Source: Flavobacteriaceae bacterium NBU2977 (lineage in GTDB: Bacteria > Bacteroidota > Bacteroidia > Flavobacteriales > Flavobacteriaceae). Taken from it: a DNA stretch of 64,000 nucleotides. Below the pieces are notes generated by a model. It ran no database searches. It worked only from the letters and a program-made list of their open reading frames with translations, and had not been told where the DNA came from. Positions 11,292-21,508 of this stretch are shown here, piece after piece. The position numbers and the translations under genes are program-made. Numbering within the stretch: the stretch's first letter is position 1; every line of letters begins with the position of its first letter. The stretch spans positions 434,001-498,000 of the forward strand of contig JAIOUW010000001.1 in NCBI GenBank assembly GCA_019931105.1. The letters are read 5' to 3'.

Positions 11292-11561
11292 TTACCAGCT
11301 TGCTTTTTTAACACCGGGTATCAATCCTTTATTGGCCATTTCCCTGAACATAACCCTAGAAATACCGAAAGTTCTCATATAGCCCTTTGGCCTTCCTGTC
11401 AACTTACATCTATTGTGCATACGAACTGGAGAAGCATTTTTCGGCAATTTCTGTAATGCTTCGTAATCACCGGCTTCTTTCAAAGCCTTTCTCTTCTCAG
11501 CATATTTAGCTACAGTTCTCGCCCTTTTTCTTTCTCGGGCCTTCATTGATTCTTTAGCCAT
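11292..11561 (-). CDS. rpsN: 30S ribosomal protein S14, zinc-free form
   Basis: Head protein of the 30S subunit. At 89 residues it is the longer, zinc-independent S14 type. The core reads [20 protein letters not shown] and ends [11 protein letters not shown]. The CxxC pairs of the zinc-binding short form are absent; only one Cys remains. It fits the L36 in this cluster, which also lacks its zinc ligands. Confidence 0.97.
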   Translation of the reverse strand: MAKESMKARERKRARTVAKYAEKRKALKEAGDYEALQKLPKNASPVRMHNRCKLTGRPKGYMRTFGISRVMFREMANKGLIPGVKKASW

Positions 11562-11562
11562 A

Positions 11563-12114
11563 CTATTTCTTTTTAAACGGTAATCCCAATTCTGTTAATA
11601 ATGACTTTGCTTCCTTATCGGTATTTGCGGAAGTCACGAAGGTAATATCCATACCATTTATTCGATTGATCTTATCGATATTTATTTCAGGAAAAATTAT
11701 CTGCTCAGTAACACCTAGACTATAATTGCCCCTTCCGTCAAAGCCCGTTGCACGTATTCCTTGAAAATCACGGACCCTAGGTAAAGCGGTGGTCACCAAT
11801 CTATCCAAGAACTCGTACATTCTCTCCCCGCGCAAAGTAACTTTCGCCCCAATGGGCATACCTTTACGCAACTTGAATGCGGCAACGTCTTTTTTAGACA
11901 TCGTCGGTATAGCTTTCTGGCCCGTTATCATTGACAACTCATCAACCGCATGGTCAATAAGTTTTTTATCGGCAACCGCAGCCCCAATACCTCTACTAAC
12001 CACGATCTTTTCCAATTTAGGAACCTCCATTACGTTTTTGTAACCGAACTCCTCTTTCAACGCATTGACAACACGTTCGCTATATTCTTTCTTCAATCTT
12101 GCAACGTAAGCCAT
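11563..12114 (-). CDS. rplE: 50S ribosomal protein L5
   Basis: Contacts 5S rRNA and P-site tRNA. The 183 residues open [19 protein letters not shown]. Family motifs [39 protein letters not shown]-like sequence (here [14 protein letters not shown]) and the conserved [12 protein letters not shown] are seen. One base separates it from rpsN. Confidence 0.98.
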   Translation of the reverse strand: MAYVARLKKEYSERVVNALKEEFGYKNVMEVPKLEKIVVSRGIGAAVADKKLIDHAVDELSMITGQKAIPTMSKKDVAAFKLRKGMPIGAKVTLRGERMYEFLDRLVTTALPRVRDFQGIRATGFDGRGNYSLGVTEQIIFPEINIDKINRINGMDITFVTSANTDKEAKSLLTELGLPFKKK

Positions 12115-12116
12115 AA

Positions 12117-12431
12117 CTATATTACTTCATTGGATTTTCTTGAAACTCTGACCTTAACGCCATCGCGCATTTCGTAACCTACCCTTGTAGTTTCACCTGA
12201 CTTGGAATCGATCAACGCCAAGTTCGATATGTGGATCGGAGCTTCTTTTTTTATAATACCTCCCTGGGGGTTTTTAGCACTGGGTTTTTCATGTTTCGAC
12301 ACCATATTGGCACCTTCGACAATGGCCTTGTTTTTTGCTACATCAACCTTTACGACCTTACCTTCGGTACCTTTATGGTCACCGGCCACGATCCGCACGG
12401 TATCTCCTGTTTTGATTTTCAACTTTTTCAT
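12117..12431 (-). CDS. rplX: 50S ribosomal protein L24
   Basis: Assembly-initiator protein near the exit tunnel. From the ATG at 12431 the product is 104 residues: [20 protein letters not shown] (KOW motif), [30 protein letters not shown]. The frame is open 13 codons further upstream, but that would overlap rplN by 29 bases and does not look like L24, so the internal ATG is preferred. Confidence 0.96.
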   Translation of the reverse strand: MKKLKIKTGDTVRIVAGDHKGTEGKVVKVDVAKNKAIVEGANMVSKHEKPSAKNPQGGIIKKEAPIHISNLALIDSKSGETTRVGYEMRDGVKVRVSRKSNEVI

Positions 12432-12441
12432 TATTGCTCTT

Positions 12442-12810
12442 TTAAAGTACCTCTGGGGCCAATGAAACAATTTTCATGAACTGCTTATCACGTAGTTCCC
12501 TGGCTACAGGTCCAAAAACACGTGTTCCTCTCATTTCGCCCGTCGGATTCAATAAAACACAGGCGTTGTCATCGAAACGAATGTAAGAACCGTCAGGCCT
12601 TCTAACTTCTTTTTTTGTACGAACAACTACTGCGGTCGATACAGCACCTTTTTTTATACCTCCGTTGGGGGTAGCTTCTTTCACAGAAACAACAATCTTA
12701 TCACCAATTGAAGCATATCTTCTTTTTGTACCTCCGAGCACACGAATGGTCAAAACCTCTTTTGCCCCTGTGTTATCCGCAACCTTTAACCTTGATTCTT
12801 GCTGTAACAT
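12442..12810 (-). CDS. rplN: 50S ribosomal protein L14
   Basis: Forms an intersubunit bridge with 16S rRNA. The 122 residues begin [20 protein letters not shown] and show [20 protein letters not shown] and [20 protein letters not shown], as in all bacterial L14. Two bases separate it from rpsQ. Confidence 0.98.
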   Translation of the reverse strand: MLQQESRLKVADNTGAKEVLTIRVLGGTKRRYASIGDKIVVSVKEATPNGGIKKGAVSTAVVVRTKKEVRRPDGSYIRFDDNACVLLNPTGEMRGTRVFGPVARELRDKQFMKIVSLAPEVL

Positions 12811-12812
12811 AA

Positions 12813-13073
12813 TTATTTAGCTCTTTCTAAGATTTCTACCAACCTCCAACACTTAGTCTTGCTCAAAGGCCTGGTCTCCATTATTTTAACGGTATCGCCT
12901 TCATTACAGTCGTTCTTCTCATCGTGCGCAACATATTTCTTCGTTTTCAAGACGAATTTACCGTACATAGGGTGCTTCACACGTTTCACCTCTGCAACGA
13001 CAATGGATTTCTCCATTTTATTGCTGGTAACGACCCCTATTCTTTCCTTTCTTAAGTTTCTCTTTTCTTCCAT
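12813..13073 (-). CDS. rpsQ: 30S ribosomal protein S17
   Basis: Primary 16S rRNA binder with an OB fold. The 86 residues include [20 protein letters not shown], the signature [18 protein letters not shown] and [20 protein letters not shown]. Standard length and position between rpmC and rplN. Confidence 0.98.
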   Translation of the reverse strand: MEEKRNLRKERIGVVTSNKMEKSIVVAEVKRVKHPMYGKFVLKTKKYVAHDEKNDCNEGDTVKIMETRPLSKTKCWRLVEILERAK

Positions 13074-13086
13074 AAAGCAGAACCAG

Positions 13087-13278
13087 TTATTGGTTTTCCC
13101 TATTTGTTAATTCCGTTGCCAATCGAGCTACCGTTCTTCTAACCTTTCTAATTTGAAGGGGATTCTCCAATGGGGTCACAAAATGGGCCATTTTTAAATC
13201 TGCGTGCTGTTTTTTATACTCGGTAAGCTTTTGAGTTAATTCCTCGACCGACAATTCTTTGATTTCCTTGTTTTTCAT
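13087..13278 (-). CDS. rpmC: 50S ribosomal protein L29
   Basis: Small helical protein at the exit tunnel that helps dock trigger factor and SRP. The 63 residues read [20 protein letters not shown] and later [20 protein letters not shown], the usual two-helix pattern. It sits between rplP and rpsQ. Confidence 0.97.
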   Translation of the reverse strand: MKNKEIKELSVEELTQKLTEYKKQHADLKMAHFVTPLENPLQIRKVRRTVARLATELTNRENQ

Positions 13279-13290
13279 AATTCCCGATTA

Positions 13291-13716
13291 TTAATCCTCA
13301 CCAGTATAATCCCTAGCAACTATAAATTTTGTCTTGACGGGCAGTTTCTGTGCAGCCAATCTCAATGCTTCTTTTGCAATGTCCATATTTACACCGGCAA
13401 CCTCGAACATAATTCTACCCGGTTTCACCACTGCAACGAAATATTCGGGTGCTCCCTTACCTTTACCCATACGTACCTCCAATGGTTTCTTGGTAATTGG
13501 CTTGTCAGGGAATATTTTAATCCATAATTGACCTTCCCTTTTCATATATCTGGTAGCGGCAATACGCGCGGCCTCGATCTGACGCGATGTCAAGAAAGCC
13601 GAATCCAAAGATTTTATACCAAACATGCCGTTTGAAAGCAGATGACCTCTTCCGGAGTTACCCTTCATACGGCCCTTCTGCATTTTACGAAACTTGGTTC
13701 TTTTCGGTTGTAACAT
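13291..13716 (-). CDS. rplP: 50S ribosomal protein L16
   Basis: Binds near the peptidyl-transferase centre and A-site tRNA. The 141 residues open [20 protein letters not shown]. They contain the family patterns RRxL-like [20 protein letters not shown] and [20 protein letters not shown]. Confidence 0.98.
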   Translation of the reverse strand: MLQPKRTKFRKMQKGRMKGNSGRGHLLSNGMFGIKSLDSAFLTSRQIEAARIAATRYMKREGQLWIKIFPDKPITKKPLEVRMGKGKGAPEYFVAVVKPGRIMFEVAGVNMDIAKEALRLAAQKLPVKTKFIVARDYTGED

Positions 13717-13735
13717 TGCTAAACTTCTTTTCTAA

Positions 13736-14458
13736 TTATTTTCTGCGGCGTGGTTTTCTTCCACCGTCGCCTCGTTTTTCACCCTTTCCTGCTTGGCCCT
13801 TGGTCATACCGACCAATGGTGAAAGCTCTCGCTTACCGTAAACCTCACCCTTCATTATCCATACCTTTATACCCAACTTACCATAGGTAGTCTGAGCTTC
13901 TTGCAGTGCATAATCTATATCGGCCCTGAAAGTAGAAAGTGGAATACGGCCCTCTTTGTAAGATTCAGAACGCGCCATCTCGGCTCCGTTCAAACGCCCA
14001 GAAATCTGAATCTTGATTCCCTCCGCATTCATGCGCATCGCTGCGGCAATTGCCATTTTTATCGCACGTCGGAAGGAAATTCTGCTCTCGATTTGGCGCG
14101 CCACACTGGCGGCAACCAAATTGGCATCCAATTCAGGTCTTTTGATCTCATAAATATTGATCTGAACCTCTTTGCCCGTAATTTTCTTAAGCTCTTCCTT
14201 AAGCTTATCAACTTCCTGTCCACCTTTACCAATAATGATTCCCGGTCTTGCCGTTGTCACGGTAACGGTTATCAATTTCAAGGTTCGCTCGATGATCACC
14301 CGAGAGACGCTGGCCTTTGCCAAACGTGCATGGATGTATTTACGGATCTTATCATCCTCAGCTAGCTTATCACCATAATCATTGCCCCCGTACCAGTTAG
14401 ACTCCCATCCTCTGATGATTCCCAGGCGATTTCCTATCGGATTTGTTTTTTGTCCCAT
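13736..14458 (-). CDS. rpsC: 30S ribosomal protein S3
   Basis: Lines the mRNA entry tunnel. The 240-residue protein starts [20 protein letters not shown]. It has a KH domain near 40-110 (GxxG loop in [17 protein letters not shown]) and the C-terminal domain with [20 protein letters not shown] and [13 protein letters not shown]. The tail is rich in Arg, Lys and Gly. Confidence 0.98.
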   Translation of the reverse strand: MGQKTNPIGNRLGIIRGWESNWYGGNDYGDKLAEDDKIRKYIHARLAKASVSRVIIERTLKLITVTVTTARPGIIIGKGGQEVDKLKEELKKITGKEVQINIYEIKRPELDANLVAASVARQIESRISFRRAIKMAIAAAMRMNAEGIKIQISGRLNGAEMARSESYKEGRIPLSTFRADIDYALQEAQTTYGKLGIKVWIMKGEVYGKRELSPLVGMTKGQAGKGEKRGDGGRKPRRRK

Positions 14459-14459
14459 T

Positions 14460-14867
14460 CTAGCTTTCTATATTATTGTTAGATCCCAGCACCAAAGTAA
14501 CATGGTTGGAACGTTTTCTAATTCTATGCGCACGACCCTGTGGAGCCGGTCTCAACCTTTTCAACATGGTTCCGCCGTCAACACGAATCTCCTTGATATA
14601 AAGATCTGCATCCTCTACACTGGCATCTTCATTCTTGGCCTGCCAATTCGCAATTGCGCTCAGCAAAAGCTTTTCCAATCTTCTAGAGGCCTCTTTTGAA
14701 TCAAATTTCAGAATTGCCAAGGCCTTTTCAACTTGTACCCCTCTGATCAAATCAGCGACCAATCTCATTTTTCTTGGCGAAGTAGGACAGTTGTTCAGTT
14801 TGGCAAACGCCATCTGTTGTTTCTCTGCCTTGATCCTTTCGGCCATTTGTCTTTTTCGAACTCCCAT
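14460..14867 (-). CDS. rplV: 50S ribosomal protein L22
   Basis: Its hairpin loop reaches the exit tunnel and influences macrolide binding. The 135 residues include [40 protein letters not shown] and the loop segment [20 protein letters not shown]. The N-terminus is about 20 residues longer than in E. coli. One base separates it from rpsC. Confidence 0.97.
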   Translation of the reverse strand: MGVRKRQMAERIKAEKQQMAFAKLNNCPTSPRKMRLVADLIRGVQVEKALAILKFDSKEASRRLEKLLLSAIANWQAKNEDASVEDADLYIKEIRVDGGTMLKRLRPAPQGRAHRIRKRSNHVTLVLGSNNNIES

Positions 14868-14870
14868 AGC

Positions 14871-15149
14871 TTACTTTTTACCTTTATTCTTTGCCCCCGC
14901 GTGACCCCTAAAAGATCGGGTAGGTGAAAATTCGCCCAGTTTATGCCCCACCATGTTCTCGGTAACAAAAACGGGCACAAATTGCCTCCCGTTATGCACG
15001 GCGATGGTCAAGCCTACGAAATCAGGGGTTATCATTGACGCCCTTGACCATGTCTTTATGACGCTTTTCTTGCCCGATGACGCATTTTGCTGGATTTTCT
15101 TTTCCAGACTATAGTGAACGTAAGGTCCTTTTTTTAGTGAACGTGCCAT
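14871..15149 (-). CDS. rpsS: 30S ribosomal protein S19
   Basis: Head protein that pairs with S13. The 92 residues start [20 protein letters not shown] and hold the signature [19 protein letters not shown] with [20 protein letters not shown] before it. Three bases before rplV along transcription. Confidence 0.98.
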   Translation of the reverse strand: MARSLKKGPYVHYSLEKKIQQNASSGKKSVIKTWSRASMITPDFVGLTIAVHNGRQFVPVFVTENMVGHKLGEFSPTRSFRGHAGAKNKGKK

Positions 15150-15162
15150 TTCTTTCTACTTT

Positions 15163-15987
15163 TTATTTCTTTCTACGTTCTAATATATATCTGTTCGTGC
15201 TCTTCGTCTTAGATCGGGTTCTATATCCTTTAGCAGGAATACCGTTTCTAGACCTAGGATGACCTCCTGAAGCCCTTCCTTCACCACCTCCCATCGGGTG
15301 ATCGACCGGGTTCATGGCGACTGGCCTCGTTCTTGGCCTTCTTCCCAACCATCTACTTCTACCGGCCTTACCGGAAACCAATAACTGATGATCAGAATTG
15401 GAAATGGCCCCTACAGTCGCCATACAGGCCGAAAGAATCAATCTTGTCTCGCCTGATGGCATTTTTACCGTTACGAACTTGCCCTCTTTTGCCATTAGCT
15501 GCGCAAAGGTACCTGCACTTCGAGCCATGACGGCTCCTTGACCGGGGCGCAATTCAATGCATGAAATGATGGTTCCCAAAGGAATCTCACTCAGAGGAAG
15601 CGCATTTCCGATTTCCGGTGCGGCATTCGCTCCAGATGAAACCTTTTGCCCGACCTGAAGGCCGTTTTGAGCAACTATATATCTCTTTTCACCATCCTCA
15701 TATTTCAACAAGGCGATAAAACCTGTTCTATTTGGATCGTACTGTATAGACTCAACCGTAGCAGCTACATCTTGCTTGTCTCGCTTGAAATCAATGATAC
15801 GATACCTTCTCTTGTGACCTCCACCTTTTTGGCGCATGGTCATCTTTCCTTGACTGTTTCTACCTCCGGACTTTTTTAACGGAGCGAGCAAGCTCTTCTC
15901 CGGCTTATCAGTAGTAATCGCGTCAAATCCGTTTACTACTCTAAAACGCTGTCCAGGAGTTACTGGTTTTAATTTTCTAACTGACAT
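15163..15987 (-). CDS. rplB: 50S ribosomal protein L2
   Basis: Essential for subunit association and peptidyl transfer. The 274 residues match the normal length. They include [20 protein letters not shown], the residue region near the catalytic centre [20 protein letters not shown], and a basic end [19 protein letters not shown]. Located between rplW and rpsS as expected. Confidence 0.98.
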   Translation of the reverse strand: MSVRKLKPVTPGQRFRVVNGFDAITTDKPEKSLLAPLKKSGGRNSQGKMTMRQKGGGHKRRYRIIDFKRDKQDVAATVESIQYDPNRTGFIALLKYEDGEKRYIVAQNGLQVGQKVSSGANAAPEIGNALPLSEIPLGTIISCIELRPGQGAVMARSAGTFAQLMAKEGKFVTVKMPSGETRLILSACMATVGAISNSDHQLLVSGKAGRSRWLGRRPRTRPVAMNPVDHPMGGGEGRASGGHPRSRNGIPAKGYRTRSKTKSTNRYILERRKK

Positions 15988-15996
15988 TTGTCGTCT

Positions 15997-16287
15997 TTAT
16001 AGATTGCTGTAAAAATCAATACTATCTCCTTCCGCTACATCAACTATCGCCTTTTTGATGGCGTTGGTCTTACCATGCTGCACACCTGTCTTGGTATATC
16101 TCGATTTTCTGGTAGGACCATAATTCATCGTTCGTACCTTCTTTACCGACACCCCATAGGTTGCCTCAACCGCATCCTTTATTTGAATCTTGTTCGCCCT
16201 CGGGTCGACCTCAAAACCATAACGATTGTACAACTCGCTATCAGCGGTCATCTTTTCGGTAATAATAGGCTTTATCAACACATTCAT
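15997..16287 (-). CDS. rplW: 50S ribosomal protein L23
   Basis: Exit-tunnel rim protein and docking site for trigger factor and SRP. The 96 residues begin MNVLIKPIITEKMTADSELY and contain FEVDPRANKIQIKDAVEATY, the family core. It lies 6 bases after rplD and 9 before rplB along transcription. Confidence 0.98.
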   Translation of the reverse strand: MNVLIKPIITEKMTADSELYNRYGFEVDPRANKIQIKDAVEATYGVSVKKVRTMNYGPTRKSRYTKTGVQHGKTNAIKKAIVDVAEGDSIDFYSNL

Positions 16288-16293
16288 GGTTCT

Positions 16294-16923
16294 CTATTTT
16301 GTTAGGTTCTGCTCCAATCCTTCCAAAGCACCTTCCAATAAGACAATATTATTGGCATTTAGTATTTTGTAAGTATTTAATTCTGAGTTAGTTATGACTT
16401 CAGAATGCTTCAAATTTCGCGAAGACAAATATACACCATTATTTGAATCGCCCAAGACAAACAAAGATTTTTTGTTTTCGAGTCCCAATGATTTCAAAAC
16501 ACCTACAAAATCTTTAGTTTTCGGTGTGTCAAAATCGAAGTCTTCAATGACCAAAATCGCCTTTTCTTTTGTCTTGATGCTCAATGCCGATTTACGGGCC
16601 AATCGCTTCAAATTTTTGTTCAACTTTTGGCCATAATCCTTCGGCCTAGGTCCGAATATTCGTCCACCACCCCTAAAAACCGGCGACTTGATACTACCTG
16701 CACGTGCCGTGCCCGTACCTTTTTGTTTCTTGATCTTTCGTGTACTTCCGGCAATCTCACCACGTTCCTTAGACTTATGGGTGCCCTGTCTTTGATGTGC
16801 CAAATATTGCTTAACATCCAAATACACCGCATGATTGTTTGGCTCAATTGCGAAAACAGCATCAGAAAGGTCAGCCTTTCTGCCTGTTTCTTTTCCTTTT
16901 ATATCTAAAACTGCTACTTTCAT
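16294..16923 (-). CDS. rplD: 50S ribosomal protein L4
   Basis: Tunnel protein. In E. coli L4 also represses its own S10 operon through a leader hairpin. From the ATG at 16923 the product is 209 residues: [20 protein letters not shown], the tunnel loop with TRKIKKQKGTGTARAGSIKS and FRGGGRIFGPRPKDY, and a normal C-terminal domain. The start codon overlaps the rplC stop by one base (TAATG), which indicates coupled translation. An ATG three codons upstream is less likely. Confidence 0.97.
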   Translation of the reverse strand: MKVAVLDIKGKETGRKADLSDAVFAIEPNNHAVYLDVKQYLAHQRQGTHKSKERGEIAGSTRKIKKQKGTGTARAGSIKSPVFRGGGRIFGPRPKDYGQKLNKNLKRLARKSALSIKTKEKAILVIEDFDFDTPKTKDFVGVLKSLGLENKKSLFVLGDSNNGVYLSSRNLKHSEVITNSELNTYKILNANNIVLLEGALEGLEQNLTK

Positions 16924-17546
16924 TATTGCCACCTTTGTATCGTTACGTATGCATTTTTATGCCCGGGAACACATCCCTTGACAACCAAAATATTCTTCTC
17001 GGGCACAACTTTCAAAACCCTAAGATTCTGTACGGTCACACGCTCTCCGCCCATACGGCCGGCCATACGCATTCCTTTGAACACTCGTGAGGGATCAGAA
17101 CCTGCACCGATCGATCCAGGGGCGCGTAGACGGTTGTGCTGACCATGGGTAGATTGACCTACGCCGCCAAAACCATGTCGCTTTACAACCCCTTGAAAAC
17201 CTTTTCCTTTCGAGGTGCCGACTACGTCGACAAATTCTCCTTCTACAAAAATGTCGACACCTAAAGTATCGCCTAACTTGTAATCACCCTCAAAACCTTG
17301 AAATTCAACGACTTTTTTCTTCGGAGATGTACCTGCTTTTTTGAAATGGCCATTTTCTGCCTTGTTCGCACGCCTCTCTGTCTTGTCATCGAAACCCAGT
17401 TGAAGTGCTCTGTAGCCATCAACTTCTTCGGTTCTGACTTGGGTAATTACGCATGGACCGGCTTCTATGACAGTACATGGAACGTTTTTTCCATTTTCGT
17501 CAAAAATGCTGGTCATGCCTACTTTTTTTCCTATTAACCCAGACAT
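16923..17546 (-). CDS. rplC: 50S ribosomal protein L3
   Basis: Early assembly protein near the peptidyl-transferase centre. The 207 residues start [20 protein letters not shown] and contain the signature [20 protein letters not shown] and [20 protein letters not shown]. It is preceded by a 229-base gap, the largest inside the cluster, which holds a terminator-like hairpin (17595-17626). Confidence 0.98.
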   Translation of the reverse strand: MSGLIGKKVGMTSIFDENGKNVPCTVIEAGPCVITQVRTEEVDGYRALQLGFDDKTERRANKAENGHFKKAGTSPKKKVVEFQGFEGDYKLGDTLGVDIFVEGEFVDVVGTSKGKGFQGVVKRHGFGGVGQSTHGQHNRLRAPGSIGAGSDPSRVFKGMRMAGRMGGERVTVQNLRVLKVVPEKNILVVKGCVPGHKNAYVTIQRWQ

Positions 17547-17775
17547 ATTTAATTTATATTAATTAATGTTTAACTGTACTCTCAATTTGTTGACAAAAAA
17601 ACAGGGCCAAAAACAATTCAACCCTGAATTCATTTTTGTTACCGTTTTTCCTTTGCACGCAGCTCGGGACATGTAAACGCTGAACATAAATCAGCTTTTC
17701 TTTCATTGCGACACTTCGACTTCGCTCAGTGTTTGTTGCGCCTCACTTTCCGGTTTATGGAAAGTCAAGTACTCA
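17547..17775 (-). promoter_or_regulatory. Leader-like gap between rpsJ and rplC with hairpin and T-run
   Basis: On the minus strand CAGGGTT (17626-17620) can pair with GGCCCTG (17608-17602), using two G-T pairs, and is followed by seven T (17601-17595). This is the shape of a weak intrinsic terminator or attenuator placed about 50 bases before the rplC start. The same stretch can also be read as a promoter: TTG, 17 bases, TTTTTTTG. The gap also carries an extragenic inverted repeat (17711-17732). Either reading makes rplC onward separately controlled from rpsL-rpsG-fusA-rpsJ. Confidence 0.5.
17711..17732. repeat. Extragenic inverted repeat
   Basis: The 22-base element ACACTTCGACTTCGCTCAGTGT has 5-base complementary ends and lies in the rpsJ-rplC gap. 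Similar CACTGAGCGAAGTCGAAGTG-type elements are, from memory, scattered between genes in many flavobacteria, so it looks like a REP-type repeat. No second copy was noticed in this window. Confidence 0.5.
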
Positions 17776-18081
17776 CTAAACTTTTATCTCGACCTCGACC
17801 CCACTAGGAAGCTCCAACTTCATCAAGGCGTCGATCGTCTTCGATGAGGAACTATAAATATCCAAAAGTCTCTTATACGAACTCAACTGGAATTGTTCCC
17901 TCGATTTCTTGTTTACATGAGGAGACCGCAAGACCGTAAAAATCTTCTTGTGCGTTGGCAATGGAATCGGACCCGTTACCACCGCCCCGGTCGTTTTTAC
18001 CGTTTTTACGATTTTTTCAGCAGATTTATCCACCAAATTGTGATCGTAAGATTTTAACTTTATCCTGATTTTTTGACTCAT
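17776..18081 (-). CDS. rpsJ: 30S ribosomal protein S10
   Basis: Head protein of the 30S subunit, also the NusE transcription factor in antitermination. The 101 residues read [40 protein letters not shown] and the signature [20 protein letters not shown]. It lies 11 bases after fusA, with no tuf gene between, so it travels with the str genes here. Confidence 0.98.
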   Translation of the reverse strand: MSQKIRIKLKSYDHNLVDKSAEKIVKTVKTTGAVVTGPIPLPTHKKIFTVLRSPHVNKKSREQFQLSSYKRLLDIYSSSSKTIDALMKLELPSGVEVEIKV

Positions 18082-18092
18082 CTTTCTTAAAA

Positions 18093-20222
18093 TTAAGCGG
18101 TTACGCCTTTGGCGGCCTTAATTACTTCTTCGGCAATATTCGATGGTGTTTCGGCATAATGCGAAAATTCCATGGTCGAGGTCGCCCTACCCGAAGACAA
18201 GGTTCTCAACGAGGTCACATATCCGAACATTTCAGACAATGGCACTTCGCCCTTGATGACCTTAGATCCCGCCCTATCGCTCATGTTCGAAATTGTTCCT
18301 CTTCGTCTGTTCAAATCACCGACGATATCACCCATATTCTCTTCTGGAGTAAGAACCTCTATTTTCATTATGGGCTCCATAAGTACGGAACGGGCCGCCC
18401 TTGCCGCTTCTTTGTATCCTAATTTTGCAGCAAGTTCGAAAGATAACGAATCGGAATCCACCGCATGGAACGAACCGTCTTTCAAGGTAACTTTCATGCT
18501 ATCCATTTCAAAACCTGCCAAAGGACCGTTTTTCATGGCTTCCTTGAATCCTTTTTCAACGGATGGAATGAATTCCTTAGGAATATTTCCACCCTTTATC
18601 TCGTTGACAAACTCAAGTCCCGTAGTGGTCTCTTCACTAGCCGGCTCCATTGTAAACACGATGTCGGCAAATTTACCGCGACCACCTGATTGTTTCTTAT
18701 AAACCTCCCTATGATTGGCAGATTGGGTAATCGCCTCTTTATACTCAACCTGAGGTTGACCTTGGTTAACTTCAACCTTGAACTCACGTCGAAGTCGGTC
18801 TACGATGATATCCAAATGAAGTTCTCCCATTCCTGAAATAATCGTCTGGCCGGAAGCTTCATCGGTTTTTACCTGAAAGGTTGGGTCTTCCTCCGCCAGC
18901 TTGGCGAGCGCCATTCCCAATTTATCGACATCGGCCTTGGTCTTCGGCTCTACAGCGATACCGATAACCGGATCAGGGAAATTCATACTCTCCAATACTA
19001 TAGGATGTTTCTCGGAAGAAAGTGTATCCCCCGTTTTAATATCCTTGAATCCAACGGCAGCGCCAATGTCTCCTGCCTCGATAAATTCGATGGCATTCTG
19101 CTTGTTGGCATGCATCTGATAAATCCTTGAAATACGCTCTTTGTTACCAGAACGATTGTTCAACACATAGGAGCCTGCGTCCAAGCGACCCGAATATGCC
19201 CTAAAAAATGCCAATCGCCCGACAAAGGGATCCGTAGCAATTTTAAATGCCAAAGCCGAAAAAGGCTCTTTGGGATCCGGCTTTCTTTTAATTTCCTCTT
19301 CCGTATCCGGATTAATTCCAACAATGGCATCCTTATCCAGAGGTGAAGGCAAATATCTTACAACCGCATCCAACAAAAATTGAACACCTTTGTTCTTAAA
19401 TGACGAGCCACATATCATCGGTATGATCGCACGATCCATGACAGCGGCCCTAAGCGCGGCATGAACTTCTTCTTCAGTAATCGAATCCTCGTCCTCAAAG
19501 AACTTCTCCATCAATTGTTCATCGTACTCCGCTACTGCTTCGATCAATGCCGCACGATATTCTTTGACTTCAGCTTCCATTTCTGCAGGAATATCGATTA
19601 CATCGAAGGTAGAACCAAAGTTCTCATCATGCCAAACAATCGCCCTGTTCTTTGCCAGATCAACGATGCCTTTAAAGTCAGCTTCTTCACCGATCGGCAA
19701 GACTATGGGCACTGCATTTGACCCCAACATTTCTTTCACCTGATTACAGACCATCAGGAAATTCGACCCTTGGCGATCCATTTTATTCACGAAACCAATT
19801 CTGGGAACCTTATAGTTGTCGGCAAGTCTCCAGTTTGTTTCCGATTGCGGCTCGACACCATCAACGGCACTAAAAAGGAATACTAATCCGTCAAGGACCC
19901 TCAATGAACGGTTCACCTCAACAGTAAAGTCAACGTGACCCGGTGTATCAATAATATTAAAGTGATACCCCTTTGCGTCGGCAGTCGGTTTTCCGTTCTC
20001 GGTTGGAAAGTGCCATTCACAGGTCGTTGCCGCCGAAGTAATGGTAATACCACGCTCCTGCTCTTGCTCCATCCAGTCCATAGTTGCGGCCCCATCATGA
20101 ACCTCCCCAATTTTATGGCTTACACCCGTGTAAAAAAGGATACGCTCAGTGGTCGTGGTCTTGCCTGCATCAATGTGGGCGGCTATACCAATGTTTCTTG
20201 TATATTTTAAATCTCTTGACAT
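18093..20222 (-). CDS. fusA: Elongation factor G
   Basis: GTPase that drives ribosomal translocation. The 709 residues have the family length. GTP-binding motifs are G1 [13 protein letters not shown]3 DTPGHVDF and G4 NKMDR. Domain II follows, then the domain IV segment near [20 protein letters not shown], and domain V with [20 protein letters not shown]. It has three bases of spacing to rpsG and 11 to rpsJ, as part of the str operon. Only one EF-G is seen in the window. Confidence 0.99.
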   Translation of the reverse strand: MSRDLKYTRNIGIAAHIDAGKTTTTERILFYTGVSHKIGEVHDGAATMDWMEQEQERGITITSAATTCEWHFPTENGKPTADAKGYHFNIIDTPGHVDFTVEVNRSLRVLDGLVFLFSAVDGVEPQSETNWRLADNYKVPRIGFVNKMDRQGSNFLMVCNQVKEMLGSNAVPIVLPIGEEADFKGIVDLAKNRAIVWHDENFGSTFDVIDIPAEMEAEVKEYRAALIEAVAEYDEQLMEKFFEDEDSITEEEVHAALRAAVMDRAIIPMICGSSFKNKGVQFLLDAVVRYLPSPLDKDAIVGINPDTEEEIKRKPDPKEPFSALAFKIATDPFVGRLAFFRAYSGRLDAGSYVLNNRSGNKERISRIYQMHANKQNAIEFIEAGDIGAAVGFKDIKTGDTLSSEKHPIVLESMNFPDPVIGIAVEPKTKADVDKLGMALAKLAEEDPTFQVKTDEASGQTIISGMGELHLDIIVDRLRREFKVEVNQGQPQVEYKEAITQSANHREVYKKQSGGRGKFADIVFTMEPASEETTTGLEFVNEIKGGNIPKEFIPSVEKGFKEAMKNGPLAGFEMDSMKVTLKDGSFHAVDSDSLSFELAAKLGYKEAARAARSVLMEPIMKIEVLTPEENMGDIVGDLNRRRGTISNMSDRAGSKVIKGEVPLSEMFGYVTSLRTLSSGRATSTMEFSHYAETPSNIAEEVIKAAKGVTA

Positions 20223-20225
20223 TTT

Positions 20226-20702
20226 TTAAAATCTAAAGTGGGAAAATGCTTTATTCGCCTCCGCCATTTTGTGGGTATCCACCCTTTTCTTTACTGCCGC
20301 ACCTTCTTCTTTCGAGGCGGCCAAAATCTCGGCAGCCAACTTTTGCGACATTCCCTTTTCATTACGTTTGCGCGAGTAACTGATCAACCACTTCATTGCG
20401 GTAGAAATCTTTCTGTCAGGACGAATCTGCATCGGAATCTGAAATGTTGCCCCGCCAACCCTTCTACTTCTTACTTCAACGTGCGGCATAACATTCGACA
20501 ATGCATCTTTCCACAATTCCAGCGCCGTCTTCTCATCGTCCGTTTTCTTTTCTTCCACAATGTCCATGGCATCGTAAAAAATACTGAAGGCGACCGATTT
20601 TTTACCATCCCACATCATCATATTGACAAATCGTGTGACCAATTGGTCATTAAACCTTGGGTCGGGCAACAGTGGCCTCTTTTTTGCCTGTTTTTTTCTC
20701 AT
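20226..20702 (-). CDS. rpsG: 30S ribosomal protein S7
   Basis: Nucleates assembly of the 30S head; in E. coli it represses the str operon. The 158 residues include the family signature [40 protein letters not shown] and the C-terminal [20 protein letters not shown]. It lies between rpsL (23 bases) and fusA (3 bases). Confidence 0.98.
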   Translation of the reverse strand: MRKKQAKKRPLLPDPRFNDQLVTRFVNMMMWDGKKSVAFSIFYDAMDIVEEKKTDDEKTALELWKDALSNVMPHVEVRSRRVGGATFQIPMQIRPDRKISTAMKWLISYSRKRNEKGMSQKLAAEILAASKEEGAAVKKRVDTHKMAEANKAFSHFRF

Positions 20703-20725
20703 TTCTGCTTCTTAAAAAGTTTTGA

Positions 20726-21100
20726 TTACTTCTTCGGGCGTTTTGCACCGTACTTAGATCTTCGTTGGGTTCTACCGGCAACACCTGCGGTATCCAGAGC
20801 ACCCCTTACGATATGGTATCTAACTCCTGGCAAATCCTTCACCCTTCCGCCCCTGACCAATACTATCGAGTGCTCTTGTAAATTGTGCCCCTCTCCCGGA
20901 ATATAAGCGTTGACTTCCTTTCCGTTGGTCAACCTGACCCTGGCAACCTTTCGCATAGCCGAGTTCGGTTTTTTAGGAGTTGTGGTATACACCCTTGTGC
21001 AGACACCCCTCCTTTGAGGGCACGAATCCAAAGCAGCCGATTTACTCTTCTTGGTAATGGTGACTCTTCCTTTTCGTACTAATTGTGAAATTGTTGGCAT
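20726..21100 (-). CDS. rpsL: 30S ribosomal protein S12
   Basis: Decoding-centre protein. The 124 residues open [12 protein letters not shown] and hold [20 protein letters not shown], with the Lys pair where streptomycin-resistance changes arise in other bacteria unaltered, and [20 protein letters not shown]. It is the first gene of the str cluster, about 40 bases after a near-consensus promoter. Confidence 0.98.
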   Translation of the reverse strand: MPTISQLVRKGRVTITKKSKSAALDSCPQRRGVCTRVYTTTPKKPNSAMRKVARVRLTNGKEVNAYIPGEGHNLQEHSIVLVRGGRVKDLPGVRYHIVRGALDTAGVAGRTQRRSKYGAKRPKK

Positions 21101-21147
21101 ACTATATTATATGTATAAACAAATACTACCCCGTTTTTAAGGGCTGG

Positions 21148-21178
21148 CAAATGTAAGACTATTTCACAATAATTCAAA
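21148..21178 (-). promoter_or_regulatory. Promoter of the str/ribosomal cluster
   Basis: Minus-strand TTTG (21178-21175), 19 bases, then TACATTTG (21155-21148) matches the Bacteroidota promoter TTTG-N19-TANNTTTG at every fixed position. The RNA would start near 21140, about 40 bases before the rpsL ATG. This is the clearest promoter in the window. Confidence 0.75.
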
Positions 21179-21450
21179 TCAAGAACGATTAATTTTATTT
21201 GATTTTTTAAACCGAATGTAATTTCCACTCTTTCGTATCTCCAAAATCGTTCAAAAGCAACTGGTTGAAAGATTATCAAAAATATTTTGGATTTAAGCCC
21301 TGATAAAGAGACATACTCAATTATTGGTTCATTTTTTTGTGTTATCAATAAATATTTAGCCAATTTTTAATGATATCAATATAACATCACAAAAAGGATC
21401 GAGAAAGTTGCATTACTAAAACTCAGTCTTAAAGTTTTATTAAAAAACCT

Positions 21451-21481
21451 TTGGATTATTAACACGAATTTTTGATTTTTG
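21451..21481 (+). promoter_or_regulatory. Probable promoter of the SusC-like operon
   Basis: TTG at 21451-21453, 20 bases, then GATTTTTG at 21474-21481, seven of eight positions of TANNTTTG. The ATG is at 21509, so the leader would be about 20 bases. Confidence 0.45.
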
Positions 21482-21508
21482 CCGATAGCTAATTCAAATA
21501 ATTATAAA

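Larger units (their letters stand above)
21101..21508. other. Divergent intergenic region between rpsL and the SusC-like gene
   Basis: About 400 bases, strongly A/T-rich. It holds the str promoter on the minus strand (21148-21178) and a probable promoter for the SusC-like gene on the plus strand (21451-21481). Between 21180 and 21440 I see no convincing gene. A 94-residue minus-strand frame there has no family features and overlaps the str promoter. Confidence 0.6.

Noticed and set aside
21079-21363. A 94-residue minus-strand open frame upstream of rpsL
   Set aside because: It spans the str promoter and shows no family features or start context; probably chance in A/T-rich DNA.
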